Below, piece after piece: positions 32,383-41,537 of a DNA stretch of 64,000 nt. The notes beneath the pieces are model-generated. The model did not search any database and was not told the origin of the DNA. It was given only the letters and a program-made list of their open reading frames with translations. Position numbers and translations under genes: made by a program. Each line of letters begins with the position of its first letter. The stretch's first letter is position 1. This DNA is from Mogibacterium sp. (GTDB lineage Bacteria > Bacillota > Clostridia > Peptostreptococcales > Anaerovoracaceae). The stretch lies in contig JAFRCS010000005.1 of NCBI GenBank assembly GCA_017404265.1, positions 41,793 to 105,792 on the forward strand, written 5' to 3'.

Positions 32383-32754
32383 ATGAGCAACATTATGTGG
32401 CATACTGCCCTGAAGCCGGGCACGACCGAAATGCAGGATGTGATTCTTGCAGACGTCGATCCTAATGATTACGAAACTATCGGGACTTTGCTTTCAACGA
32501 ATATCCTGACAAGCTGGGTCATAGAAACGGAACAAAGCAGCTATCTGCTGATTTCCGACGGAGAATGCGAGAGACCATATCCGAGCGTAATGATCTGGCG
32601 AGTCGAGGTCTCCAGAGAAGAAATAAATATTGTGGATCTGCGGAAGGAGGATGGCTGGATCATAAAGCATGTATGGCGAGAATGGCTGATGCCGGAGGAA
32701 ACGGATGCAGAATATGTTCCGCCGGAACGGTTCCTGATGGTGATGAAAAAGTAA
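32383..32754 (+). CDS. unknown 123-residue protein under S-box control
   Basis: The ATG follows GGAAGGAGCG. The protein has no membrane segment. It is strand-rich with conserved-looking aromatic residues (MWHTALKPG at the start, TNILTSWVIETEQSSYLLISD, KHVWREWLMP). I do not recognise it. Because an S-box leader precedes it, its amount should follow the SAM level, so a role in methionine, SAM or methyl-group physiology can be inferred. A terminator directly behind it makes it a single-gene unit. Confidence 0.7.
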   Translation: MSNIMWHTALKPGTTEMQDVILADVDPNDYETIGTLLSTNILTSWVIETEQSSYLLISDGECERPYPSVMIWRVEVSREEINIVDLRKEDGWIIKHVWREWLMPEETDAEYVPPERFLMVMKK

Positions 32755-32790
32755 CTCTCCGACGCAACAATCACTTTTGCAATTTGCCTA

Positions 32791-32835
32791 AACGCCATTG
32801 CCTCGGGCATACTGCTGAGGCAATGGGCGTTTTTT
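32791..32835 (+). terminator. rho-independent terminator
   Basis: AACGCCATTGCCTC pairs with GAGGCAATGGGCGTT with one bulge, and a run of six T follows. It closes the S-box transcription unit. Confidence 0.9.
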
Positions 32836-32890
32836 GGTACGTGTTTCCATATATACTATAGATGTAAAAGAACACAAGAGGAGGATGTGG

Positions 32891-33685
32891 ATGATGTTTT
32901 TCGGAATAGTAATGATACTTCTAATAGTTGTTCTGATTGAATCCCTTCAGAAAAGGGTAGATGATTCCTATTCTCAGGATATCGAAAAGAAGCACAAAGA
33001 GCTTATCGATATGTATCAGGGCAACCCTCTTGTTGTGAGAGAATTAAAAGCACGAACTGAAACAATGATCCATTCCGGAATGAAGGAATACCAAAATATC
33101 GAGTATCAACCTAAGGGGATCAGGGAAGTAACTACTCCGGAGGAACGAGCAGCAAGACGCAAAGCGCAGCTTGCCGGGAAAAAATATGTCCACGAATGGA
33201 CGGAGAATCAGATTAATGATGTCATCAAAGATATGCTCGAAATGACAGGGGCAACACGCGAAGAGCTTGCGTTGATTATAGCTTATGGGGGAGAAAAGAT
33301 AGCTCAGACATATTCGAAAGAATGTGAAGTCAATATAGCGGATGCACGATTTGTAATTCAGCAGGTAGAAGCGGTTCTTAACGGCGAAAAGATGCCTGAA
33401 AAAAGACAGAAGAAAAGAAACAGCAATAGCATAGTCCAAGGGGAGAAACTTTATGAACTTAACGGAGTTGCAATGAGATCCATGAAGTCATCATCAGTCA
33501 GAGCAGCAGGCTATGATGAAATAAAAATGGTCTTATATGTAGAATTCATAGGCGGTGCAACTTATGAATATCTGGATGTGCCTAGTAATGAATACATAAA
33601 TTTCATCAACTCAAGTTCTCCTGACAGATATGTAAACAATGTGCTGACATCTAAATATGAATATAGAAGTATAGTTAATGAATAA
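32891..33685 (+). CDS. membrane-anchored protein with C-terminal KTSC domain
   Basis: I place the start at 32891 because AGAGGAGG (32877-32884) gives good spacing; a TTG further up in the same frame is inside the terminator. The 264 residues are one N-terminal membrane helix (FFGIVMILLIVVLIES), a charged helical region (about 25-180), and a KTSC domain (about 190-262: MRSMKSSSVRAAGYD, VLYVEFIGGATYEYLDVP). KTSC domains are often fused to other domains in phage and bacterial proteins and have no firm function. Codon use is more AT-rich than the neighbours. Confidence 0.75.
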   Translation: MMFFGIVMILLIVVLIESLQKRVDDSYSQDIEKKHKELIDMYQGNPLVVRELKARTETMIHSGMKEYQNIEYQPKGIREVTTPEERAARRKAQLAGKKYVHEWTENQINDVIKDMLEMTGATREELALIIAYGGEKIAQTYSKECEVNIADARFVIQQVEAVLNGEKMPEKRQKKRNSNSIVQGEKLYELNGVAMRSMKSSSVRAAGYDEIKMVLYVEFIGGATYEYLDVPSNEYINFINSSSPDRYVNNVLTSKYEYRSIVNE

Positions 33686-33799
33686 TTGTCGCTTTGCATG
33701 CGACCTATGGCAGAAGCATTAATGCCATAATGTTACTGTAAGCGATGGAGCAGTCAATTGGCCACCAATACAGATAAGGAGAAAAGGAGGGCAACATAT

Positions 33800-34618
33800 A
33801 TGTACGGAGCAATATTAGGAGATATAATTGGCAGCCCTTATGAATTTGATAGAGGCAGAAAGACAAAAGACTTCCCGTTCTTCGATAAGGGAGCAAGGTT
33901 CACAGACGACAGCGTCATGACCATCGCCGTTGCTGACGCACTTATGGAGGCGATGGATAGAGGTGTCATGGACAATGAGGCAGCTGTAAAGGCATTGCTG
34001 ATCGACAGCATGCACGGCTGGGGACACAGGTTCCCGAATTCCGGATACGGCGGTCGCTTCTATCAGTGGCTCAGATGCAACGAATGCGAACCATATTACA
34101 GCTGGGGCAACGGATCAGCCATGAGAGTGGCAGCCGCAGGCTGGCTTTACGATGACTTTGAGACCACACGCAGAGTCGCAAGGTGGACAGCTGAGGTGAC
34201 GCACAATCATCCGGAAGGAGTAAAAGGCGCTGAAGCCACAGCCTGCGCGATATTCCTGGCAAGGACAGGAAGCAGCAAGGAAGAAATAAGAGACTTCATA
34301 ACCAACGACATCGGCTACGATCTCAGCAGAACATGCGATGAGATCCGTCCGGGATACCGCCACGTAGAGTCATGTCAGGAGACAGTACCGGAAGCCATAA
34401 CAGCATTCCTGGAGGGCAATGACTTTGAGGACGTGATCAGGACAGCAGTTTCACTCGGCGGCGACTGTGACACACTGACCTGTATAGCCGGCAGCATCGC
34501 AGAAGCATTCTACGGAGTGCCGGAGTACCTGAAAGCCGAGTGTGAAAACAGGCTGCCTGCAGTCATGAGAGCCATACTGATATGCTTTCATCAGCACATA
34601 AGCGCTACAAGAGGCTGA
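33800..34618 (+). CDS. ADP-ribosylglycohydrolase family protein
   Basis: The start at 33800 follows AAAAGGAGGGCAAC; an upstream Met in frame at 33758 is less likely. The 272 residues have the ARH fold signatures: YGAILGDIIGSPYEFD, FTDDSVMTIAVADAL with the magnesium aspartates, SWGNGSAMRVAAAGW, THNHPEGVKGAEA and GGDCDTLTCIAGSIAEA near the end. It should remove ADP-ribose from protein or a small ligand. A palindrome (TATGGCA/TGCCATA, 33706-33712 with 33723-33729) lies in the leader. No ADP-ribosyltransferase partner is next to it. Confidence 0.92.
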   Translation: MYGAILGDIIGSPYEFDRGRKTKDFPFFDKGARFTDDSVMTIAVADALMEAMDRGVMDNEAAVKALLIDSMHGWGHRFPNSGYGGRFYQWLRCNECEPYYSWGNGSAMRVAAAGWLYDDFETTRRVARWTAEVTHNHPEGVKGAEATACAIFLARTGSSKEEIRDFITNDIGYDLSRTCDEIRPGYRHVESCQETVPEAITAFLEGNDFEDVIRTAVSLGGDCDTLTCIAGSIAEAFYGVPEYLKAECENRLPAVMRAILICFHQHISATRG

Positions 34619-34682
34619 TGTAGAAAAATGATTGTGGTATCATAATAAAAACCACTGACCTTAAGCGTGAAAGGGGCCTTAA

Positions 34683-36239
34683 ATGGATGACTTCATAATT
34701 CGCAATATAGATATCGCAGACGGATCCGGCAAAGACTTATTCAAAGGAGATGTCGCCTGGAAGGACGGCATCATTACCGCAGTCGGGGACGCCAAAGGCC
34801 GTGACGCCAAAAACATCATTGATGCCAAGCCGGGCTGGGTGCTCAGCCCGGGATTCATCGACACGCATACACATAACGACGACCTGGTCTTTGTCGACCA
34901 CACGCAGTGGCCTCAGCTCAAGCAGGGAATCACCACCGAGATCACAGGCAGCTGCGGCGTCAGCACATTCCCGTTCTCAAAGAAAAACCTGAAAGCTTTG
35001 AAGACGTACTGCAAGTATCAGGACATAGTGCTGCCGCACAAGCAGTGGCTGCGCTTTAAGACATATGAAAGTTACCGTAAGGACGCGGACAGCCACGATC
35101 CGTTCATCAACGATCTCAATCTGGTCGGGCACGGGACGCTCAGGATAGCCGTGATGGGCATGCAGAACAGAGCTCCGTCGCCTGAAGAAATGGAAAGCAT
35201 GAAGGATCTTTTGCGCGAGGCCATGGATCACGGCGCCATAGGCATGTCCAGCGGTCTCGTATACGCGCCGGGAGCCTATGCGGACAAGGCTGAACTGACA
35301 GAACTCTGCAAGGTGGTGGCTGAATATGACGGCGTTTATTCGACGCACGTTAGGAGCGAAGGCGACGCGCTGCTTGAGGCACTGCAGGAGGCGATAGACA
35401 TCGGCATGGAGTCGGGCTGCAAAGTGCTGATATCCCATCACAAAGTGACGGTGAACGACTATGACATGCAGCAGAAGGCGTATGAGATGATGGAAGCCGC
35501 AAGGCAGAACGGGCTCCGCATCATCAACGACCAGTACATGTACAATACCGGCTCGACGGCCCTGGGAGCATTGCTGCCGCCTTATGTGCTGAGCGAAAAA
35601 GTGAAATTCTTCCTGAGCCCTTTCTACAGGGCAAAGGTCAGAAAGTCCATAGAGACCGAAACGTCTTGGATGAACATGATGATGCTTCTGGATCACGAGA
35701 CCATAATAATCATTCGCGCGGACGCCACACCGCAGTATCAGGGGATGTCGCTCGCGGAGGCAGCCAGGTCAGCGGGCGTAGACGACATAGCGATACTGTT
35801 CAGGATACTGCTGAAGAACATCGGCAAGGCCACGATGGTGATGCAGTTCTCGGATATGGAGATGGTGGACAGGATACTCCGCTCGCCGTACACAGCCATA
35901 GGATCTGACGGATTAGGAGCAGGCAACGGACACCCGGCACATCCGAGAGCATATGCCAACCAGGTAAAGCTCTTCTCCGAGTTTGTCAGAGAGCGGCACA
36001 TACTGAGCCTTGAGGAAGCGGTCAGAAGGTGTACCTCGCTGCCGGCTGACTTTCTGGGCATAAACAAGGGACATATAAAAGAGGGGTATGACGCGGACAT
36101 CGTGATCTTTGACCCTGAGACCATCGGCTCAGACGCCACGATCCTGGATCCGATACGCGAGCCAAAAGGAATAGAGTATGTATTCGTCAACGGAAAGATG
36201 AGACTGAAACACGGAGTGATACAGGCTAGCGAGACATAA
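34683..36239 (+). CDS. D-aminoacylase-like amidohydrolase
   Basis: The 518-residue protein has the amidohydrolase metal motif FIDTHTHNDD (about residue 59), the GSCGVSTFPFS segment, GAIGMSSGLVYAPG, THVRSEGD, a histidine in ISHHKVT, GSDGLG and the carboxylated-lysine-type GHIKEGYDADIVIFDP end. This is the N-acyl-D-amino acid deacylase/D-aminoacylase group, which frees D-amino acids from N-acyl or dipeptide forms. It is a single-gene unit with an AAAGGGG site and a terminator behind it. A link to the D-serine enzyme at 16.2 kb is possible but not shown. Confidence 0.88.
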   Translation: MDDFIIRNIDIADGSGKDLFKGDVAWKDGIITAVGDAKGRDAKNIIDAKPGWVLSPGFIDTHTHNDDLVFVDHTQWPQLKQGITTEITGSCGVSTFPFSKKNLKALKTYCKYQDIVLPHKQWLRFKTYESYRKDADSHDPFINDLNLVGHGTLRIAVMGMQNRAPSPEEMESMKDLLREAMDHGAIGMSSGLVYAPGAYADKAELTELCKVVAEYDGVYSTHVRSEGDALLEALQEAIDIGMESGCKVLISHHKVTVNDYDMQQKAYEMMEAARQNGLRIINDQYMYNTGSTALGALLPPYVLSEKVKFFLSPFYRAKVRKSIETETSWMNMMMLLDHETIIIIRADATPQYQGMSLAEAARSAGVDDIAILFRILLKNIGKATMVMQFSDMEMVDRILRSPYTAIGSDGLGAGNGHPAHPRAYANQVKLFSEFVRERHILSLEEAVRRCTSLPADFLGINKGHIKEGYDADIVIFDPETIGSDATILDPIREPKGIEYVFVNGKMRLKHGVIQASET

Positions 36240-36287
36240 TTCGCAAGAATTACAAGCCCATATAATAGGGATACACATAGCACTCGA

Positions 36288-36318
36288 GGGCGCCTTCGAC
36301 GGGAGGCGTCTTATTTTT
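36288..36318 (+). terminator. rho-independent terminator
   Basis: An 8-bp stem (36288-36295 with 36304-36311, two G-T pairs) and a TATTTTT tract end the D-aminoacylase unit. AT-rich sequence then begins. Confidence 0.75.
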
Positions 36319-36422
36319 CATCTTTATGTTAAATACAAACTCCTGTAAAATAATTATGTATATCCATTTAGACTCACGCATATATTCTTCATGAATCTTT
36401 GTACAAATAACACTACGTAAAA

Positions 36423-38381
36423 ATGGCAAAAGCGTATTTCTCAAGTACAATATATGATTTCTTGAAAGCTTCTGAAGAGGCTGTTCTTGGCGCAATACTG
36501 ATAAAGGACGAATTCAGAGCCACTGTCGAACAGCGTTATGCCTGGCAAAGAGAAATAGAAATTATGAAGAACCAGCTCTCATTGCTTGGAGAGGATGGTT
36601 TTATTGTCTTTGAGTACACTGTTCCTCGTATAGGAAGCAGAATAGATGTTACTTGTATTATTCGCGGGATCATCTTTGTTTTGGAGTTTAAAGTTAATGC
36701 AACGAAGTACTTGATGGATGATGAGGAACAAGTTGTTGATTATGCACTTGATTTAAAGTACTTCCATGAGGAGAGCGAGCTTAGACATATCGTTCCCATA
36801 CTGATCGCAACAGACGCAGACTCATACGGAACACAGATTACGATCTTTGATGATAAGATTATCGATACAATATTTGCCAATTCAAACAATATTGCTGAGA
36901 AGATAAATGCTGTATTGAGAGTCATTCCAGAAAACCCTGAAATTACTGCAAATGCCTGGATAAATTCCAGATACAGACCTACACCGACAATTATTGAAGC
37001 AGCACAGGCACTATATCAAAATCATGATGTCAAAGAGATATCGCGAAATGATGCAGGTGCTGAAAACTTGGAGAATACCAACGCGGCAATCAATTATGTA
37101 ATAGAGGACTGCAAGACAAATAATAAGAAAGCGATTTGTTTTATTACAGGTGTACCAGGTGCTGGCAAAACACTTGCCGGCCTCAATATTGCCAATACAA
37201 GGCACAAGTTTGAAGAAGATGACCATGCGGTGTTTCTTTCGGGCAATGGGCCACTTGTTGAGGTTCTTCAGGAAGCACTCGCGAGAGATGACTCAAAGAA
37301 GAATGGCATAAGTAAGAGTAAAGCCAAGACAAAAACAAAAGCATTCATACAAATCATTCATAAATTCCGTGATTATGCAGTGGAATCCGAAGATCCTCCA
37401 ATAGAAAAAGTTGCGATCTTTGACGAGGCGCAACGTGCATGGGATATGGCACAACTGTCCAGTTTCATGTCTCGTCGTAAAGGTGTGGCAGATTTCAATA
37501 AATCTGAACCGGAATCCCTGATTGAGTACATGGATCGTCATGAAGATTGGGCAACCATAGTTTGTCTTGTTGGAGGCGGCCAGGAAATAAATACTGGAGA
37601 AGGTGGTATAAAAGACTGGTTTGAAGCATTGAATGAGCATTTCAGTGATTGGGATATATACCTTTCAGATAAAATGACTGATAGCGAATATGTTGGTGAA
37701 AATACTATCGATGAGCTTCTTACCAGAGAGTATAAAGTGATCCCTGAGCTTCACCTGAGTGTATCCATGCGCTCTTTCAGAAGCGAGAAACAGTCAGCAT
37801 TTGTAAAAGCATTGCTAGATTGTAATATCGAGGAAGCGTCAAAACTATATAAAGAACTAAACGAAAAATATCCAATCGTATTAACAAGAAAGCTAGATGC
37901 TGCAAAAGACTGGGTGAGAATGAAGTCTAGAGGTAGTGAGCGCTATGGTTTAATGGCGACTTCAGCGGCAGAACGTTTGAGGACTCGGGGCATATGGGCT
38001 GCAAATGAAATCAAACCTGTAAAATGGTTTCTTGAAGGCAAAGACGATGTAAATTCTTCATTCTATCTTGAGGTAACTGCGACTGAGTTTGCTGTGCAGG
38101 GGCTTGAAATCGACTATGGCATTGTCGCATGGGATGGCGACGTACGATATGAAAATGGCGGCTTTGTTTTCAAGAGATTTACAAGAAACATGTGGTGTAA
38201 CGTAAACAAGCCGGAGCGAAGATCGTACATGAAGAATGCTTATCGCGTTCTTTTGACTAGATCTAGGCAAGGAATGGTCATATACATTCCAGAGGGCAAT
38301 ATGTTCGATCCAACCACAGCGCCCGAATTGTACGATAGCACATACAACTACCTGAAAGAAATTGGAATTATAGAGATATAG
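36423..38381 (+). CDS. PD-(D/E)xK nuclease-like N-terminus fused to a DUF2075 helicase
   Basis: The 652 residues begin with a nuclease-like domain (about 40-135): RIGSRIDV with D75, then FVLEFKV with E88-x-K90, and a Q103xxxY107 helix, the pattern of a PD-(D/E)xK site. A DUF2075 superfamily 1-type motor follows: Walker A GVPGAGKT (243-250), Walker B with DEAQ (334-337), [28 protein letters not shown] (motif V-like) and [16 protein letters not shown] (motif VI). No Shine-Dalgarno box is seen. The gene is clearly more AT-rich than its flanks, a sign of transfer. It is followed 5 bases later by the DUF1653 gene. Confidence 0.87.
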   Translation: MAKAYFSSTIYDFLKASEEAVLGAILIKDEFRATVEQRYAWQREIEIMKNQLSLLGEDGFIVFEYTVPRIGSRIDVTCIIRGIIFVLEFKVNATKYLMDDEEQVVDYALDLKYFHEESELRHIVPILIATDADSYGTQITIFDDKIIDTIFANSNNIAEKINAVLRVIPENPEITANAWINSRYRPTPTIIEAAQALYQNHDVKEISRNDAGAENLENTNAAINYVIEDCKTNNKKAICFITGVPGAGKTLAGLNIANTRHKFEEDDHAVFLSGNGPLVEVLQEALARDDSKKNGISKSKAKTKTKAFIQIIHKFRDYAVESEDPPIEKVAIFDEAQRAWDMAQLSSFMSRRKGVADFNKSEPESLIEYMDRHEDWATIVCLVGGGQEINTGEGGIKDWFEALNEHFSDWDIYLSDKMTDSEYVGENTIDELLTREYKVIPELHLSVSMRSFRSEKQSAFVKALLDCNIEEASKLYKELNEKYPIVLTRKLDAAKDWVRMKSRGSERYGLMATSAAERLRTRGIWAANEIKPVKWFLEGKDDVNSSFYLEVTATEFAVQGLEIDYGIVAWDGDVRYENGGFVFKRFTRNMWCNVNKPERRSYMKNAYRVLLTRSRQGMVIYIPEGNMFDPTTAPELYDSTYNYLKEIGIIEI

Positions 38382-38386
38382 ATATT

Positions 38387-38656
38387 ATGGAAAACAGATT
38401 CAAATCCGGCGATATAGTTCAGCATTTCAAACGCGAGTTGCTGACTGAAGAAGAGCGCACAGGCAATATGTACCTGTATGTCATTATTGGTGTGGCTATG
38501 CACAGCGAGACTTGCGAACTCATGATGGTGTACAGGCCGTTGTATGATGATGGTGGAATGTATGTTAGGCCGCTTGAAATGTTTCTAAGTGAAGTGGATC
38601 ATGAAAAGTATCCAGAGATCACACAGAAATATAGATTCGAAAAGGTGGAAAAATAA
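38387..38656 (+). CDS. DUF1653 family protein
   Basis: The 89-residue protein matches DUF1653: [47 protein letters not shown] and a short helical tail. The family is a small beta-rich domain without firm function; it is often found near nucleotide or DNA enzymes in accessory loci. Its stop codon overlaps the ATG of the MazG-like gene by one base, which shows translational coupling. It shares the AT-rich composition of the operon. Confidence 0.85.
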   Translation: MENRFKSGDIVQHFKRELLTEEERTGNMYLYVIIGVAMHSETCELMMVYRPLYDDGGMYVRPLEMFLSEVDHEKYPEITQKYRFEKVEK

Positions 38657-38970
38657 TGGAAAAACTAATAAAAGCACTCCGTGAATTTAACGAAGAACGC
38701 GACTGGGATCAGTTCCACACGCCTGAGAATTTGGCTAAGTCGATAAGTATAGAGGCAGGGGAGCTCCTTGAATGTTTTCAGTGGGACAATAATTATGACA
38801 AGAGAGCTCTTTGCGAAGAATTGGCAGATGTGTTTAGTTATTGCATTATGCTCGCTGATAGGCTCGATGTTAGTGTTGAGGATATAGTTTTGGAAAAGCT
38901 TGAAAAGACTAAAGAGAAGTATCCCGTGGATAAGGCAAAGGGTATCAGTACAAAATACGACAAACTGTAG
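38656..38970 (+). CDS. MazG-like nucleotide pyrophosphohydrolase
   Basis: The 104-residue all-helical protein has the metal-binding pattern of MazG/RS21-C6-type enzymes: E33xxE36 in ISIEAGELLE and E55xxD58 in CEELADVF, in a four-helix bundle. Members hydrolyse canonical or modified NTPs or dNTPs to monophosphates. Its place between two helicase-nuclease genes suggests nucleotide depletion or removal of modified nucleotides as part of one system. The start overlaps the DUF1653 gene, and the next gene starts 3 bases after it. Confidence 0.9.
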   Translation: MEKLIKALREFNEERDWDQFHTPENLAKSISIEAGELLECFQWDNNYDKRALCEELADVFSYCIMLADRLDVSVEDIVLEKLEKTKEKYPVDKAKGISTKYDKL

Positions 38971-38973
38971 AAT

Positions 38974-40698
38974 ATGGCTTTTATAGACAAGTTTGACTTT
39001 GAAATCAATTCTGTTGGGGACATAAAAAGTCTCAAGCATTACAGCAACAAGGTCGGTGAGAACTGGCCAGTAGTTTACGTGCTGAATAATGACGCTGAGG
39101 CATATGTTGGCGAGACTGTAAATGTTGCAAGACGTACGGAACAGCATCTAGGAAACCCTGAAAAGCAAAGCTTGACAGAGATCAGAATTATCAGTGATAA
39201 AGATTTCAACAAATCGGTTGTTCTTGATTTGGAGTCGTTTCTGATCAAACATATGGCGGCAGATGGAAAGTATAAGCTGCTGAACGGTAATAACGGTATT
39301 CAAGATCATAACTATTATGAGCGTTCGAGATACGAAGATGAATTTAGGGAAATCTGGAAAAAGCTGCGCAAACTCGGAGTTGTCAATAGGACAATAGAGG
39401 ACATAGAGAATTCAGAACTATACAAATACTCTCCATACAAGTCATTGGGAGCTGAACAGATCGAAGCTGAAATAGAGATCCTTAAAGCATTTGAAGAACA
39501 TAGATACGATAGGAACGGAGTATCCATAATTGTCAGAGGCGGCGCAGGTACAGGGAAAACGATACTTGCTATATACCTAATGAAACTATTTGCGGATATA
39601 AATGCAAAAGGTTTAGAAACTAAAGAGCCGGATGACTATCTGGATGAAGATATCGAGTACATATATGCTGCCGAAAGAATTGATGGCATAGAAAAGATAG
39701 GAATAGTCTTTCCTCAGAAGTCTCTCAGAACATCGCTAAAGGATGTGTTCAAAGGAATAAGAGGGCTTTCGCCGGATATGGTATTGGATACAACTGATGT
39801 CGTAAACGACTATTTGAAAACCGGAGAAAAGTATGATCTGCTTATCGTCGATGAAGCCCACAGACTCAAATGTCGGAATAAAGGCCACTTATCTTTCTAT
39901 GGAAGATTCGATGAGTGTAATAGGAAGCTTGGTTTGGATAAGATGACAGGGACTGAGCTTGACTGGATTTTTAAGTGCAGCAAGAATCAGATCATATTCA
40001 GAGATGATTTACAGACGATTCGTCCATGCGATATTGATGCAGAGGATTTCAAAAGCATTATTGAAACCAGATACCCTAAAACGATTGTCGATCAGGCACT
40101 GGAGACTCAATGGCGTTGTAAAGGCGGAAATGATTACATCAATTATCTCAAGAGAATACTCAGTTGTGTGCCGGTTGAGTATCAAGAGGTCGAGAACTAT
40201 GACTTCAAACTCTATTCAAATGTCGACAGTATGATCGATGACATAAAGAAGCTGAACGATGAATATGGCCTTTGCAGAACTGCTGCTGGATATGCGTGGC
40301 GATGGGAAACAAAGAAAGATAAAACAGCATACGATATCGTAATTGGAGATAGAAAGTATAGGTGGAACTCGACATACGACAACTGGATCACTACTCCTAA
40401 CGCAGTGAATGAAATAGGGTGTATTCATACTGTTCAGGGATACGATCTGAACTATCTGGGCGTAATCATTGGCGAAGACATTAAGTATGATCCGATAAGT
40501 GAACAGATCTATGCTGACAAGAATAATTATTATGATCAGCAAGGCAAATCAGGTGTAGCGGAGAACCCGGAAGCTTTAAGAGAGTATCTGACAAATATAT
40601 ACTTGACGCTCATGACGCGAGGCATTCGTGGTACATATGTATATGTATGCGACCCTGCTCTTAGAGAATATATGAAGCAATTCATTCCTTTGGCATAA
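38974..40698 (+). CDS. GIY-YIG nuclease-like N-terminus fused to a DUF2075 helicase
   Basis: The 574 residues start with a GIY-YIG-like domain (about 30-105): VVYVLNND then AYVGET, arginines at 53-54, a candidate catalytic Glu in DLESFL (E87) and an N in LLNGN. The motor follows with Walker A GGAGTGKT (189-196), Walker B and DEAH (293-296), DDLQTIRP, ALETQWRCKGG, the motif V-like HTVQGYDLNYLGVIIG and the motif VI-like YLTLMTRGIRGTYVY. It is a second helicase-nuclease in the same operon, with another nuclease fold. It is AT-rich and lacks a clear ribosome site, so it is probably coupled to the MazG-like gene. Confidence 0.9.
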   Translation: MAFIDKFDFEINSVGDIKSLKHYSNKVGENWPVVYVLNNDAEAYVGETVNVARRTEQHLGNPEKQSLTEIRIISDKDFNKSVVLDLESFLIKHMAADGKYKLLNGNNGIQDHNYYERSRYEDEFREIWKKLRKLGVVNRTIEDIENSELYKYSPYKSLGAEQIEAEIEILKAFEEHRYDRNGVSIIVRGGAGTGKTILAIYLMKLFADINAKGLETKEPDDYLDEDIEYIYAAERIDGIEKIGIVFPQKSLRTSLKDVFKGIRGLSPDMVLDTTDVVNDYLKTGEKYDLLIVDEAHRLKCRNKGHLSFYGRFDECNRKLGLDKMTGTELDWIFKCSKNQIIFRDDLQTIRPCDIDAEDFKSIIETRYPKTIVDQALETQWRCKGGNDYINYLKRILSCVPVEYQEVENYDFKLYSNVDSMIDDIKKLNDEYGLCRTAAGYAWRWETKKDKTAYDIVIGDRKYRWNSTYDNWITTPNAVNEIGCIHTVQGYDLNYLGVIIGEDIKYDPISEQIYADKNNYYDQQGKSGVAENPEALREYLTNIYLTLMTRGIRGTYVYVCDPALREYMKQFIPLA

Positions 40699-40700
40699 TT

Positions 40701-40946
40701 ATGGGCAATCCAATCATCACCATCGACCTTCACGGCTTGTTCCGTGACGAGGCCATAAAGGTCATCGACAAGGCCCTAAAACAGGCTGATGACAGCACAT
40801 ATCAGATAAAGCTGGTCCACGGATACAACCGCGGCACCAGCCTCAAAGACATGATTGTCGATGAGTATAAATATCACCCCAAGGTCCTGCGCATCAAGCC
40901 GGGTGACAACCTGGGGACGACCATACTTGTACTGCGCGAACTTTAA
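40701..40946 (+). CDS. small Smr-domain protein
   Basis: The 81 residues are one Smr domain: ITIDLHGLFRDEAIK, IKLVHGYNRGTSLKD and GDNLGTTILVL, carrying the LDxH/DLHG and HGxG-like motifs (here HGYNRG). Smr domains nick or bind branched DNA or cleave mRNA. It starts two bases after the AT-rich operon, but its GC content is like the host's. So it probably belongs to the core region and marks the right edge of the insert. A good ribosome site is not visible. Confidence 0.87.
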   Translation: MGNPIITIDLHGLFRDEAIKVIDKALKQADDSTYQIKLVHGYNRGTSLKDMIVDEYKYHPKVLRIKPGDNLGTTILVLREL

Positions 40947-40949
40947 AAC

Positions 40950-41516
40950 ATGAGCAATTTGATCACAAGGACTACAGAGCTGGCCATGTCGGTCACGCTC
41001 GCATATATCAGACCCGGCGATACAGTGGTTGACGCTACCTGCGGGACCGGTCAGGATACTGTCGCGCTGGCTCATGCTGTCGGAGATGAAGGAACTGTTT
41101 ATGCTTTTGATATCCAGAAGACCGCAACGCTGCTCACAGAAGCGAGGCTGCTGTCGCATGGTATCTCAAATGTGCGTCTGAAGATGCAGTCATTCGTTTC
41201 GATGGGCGAGCATGTGCCTGAGAATGGCGCGGCCGCAGTGGTGTTCAATCTGGGTTATCTGCCCAGAGGCGATCACAGCATCACTACGACGGCAGACACG
41301 ACTTTGAAGGGTCTTGAGTGCGCGCTCAGGATCATCAGGCACGGCGGCATAGTTACTGTCGTCATGTATGATGGTCATGAGGAGGGCGCAGAAGAAAAGA
41401 AGGCGATCCTTGAGTGGGCGGAGAAGCTCGACCGGAGCACATATCACGTGGCTTATGTCAGCCTGATCAACCAGAAGAACGATCCGCCGGAGATCGTCTG
41501 GATAACAAAGAAATAA
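40950..41516 (+). CDS. mnmM: MnmM/YtqB-like tRNA methyltransferase
   Basis: The 188-residue class I methyltransferase has DATCGTGQDTVALA (motif I), YAFDIQKTA, VFNLGYLPRGDHSITT (the signature of the YtqB family) and IVTVVMYDGHEEG. YtqB enzymes of Bacillus (now MnmM) add the methyl group in mnm5s2U at the wobble position of tRNA. The start is 3 bases after the Smr gene. It is a core-type gene and shows normal host composition, in contrast to the preceding operon. Confidence 0.87.
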   Translation: MSNLITRTTELAMSVTLAYIRPGDTVVDATCGTGQDTVALAHAVGDEGTVYAFDIQKTATLLTEARLLSHGISNVRLKMQSFVSMGEHVPENGAAAVVFNLGYLPRGDHSITTTADTTLKGLECALRIIRHGGIVTVVMYDGHEEGAEEKKAILEWAEKLDRSTYHVAYVSLINQKNDPPEIVWITKK

Positions 41517-41537
41517 AGCGAATTGCATAATTGCCGG

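Noticed and set aside
36261..36318. TATAAT followed by a terminator as a second small RNA
   Set aside because: The distance would give a transcript of about 45 nt that is nearly all terminator, and there is no good -35; it is better read as the end of the D-aminoacylase unit.
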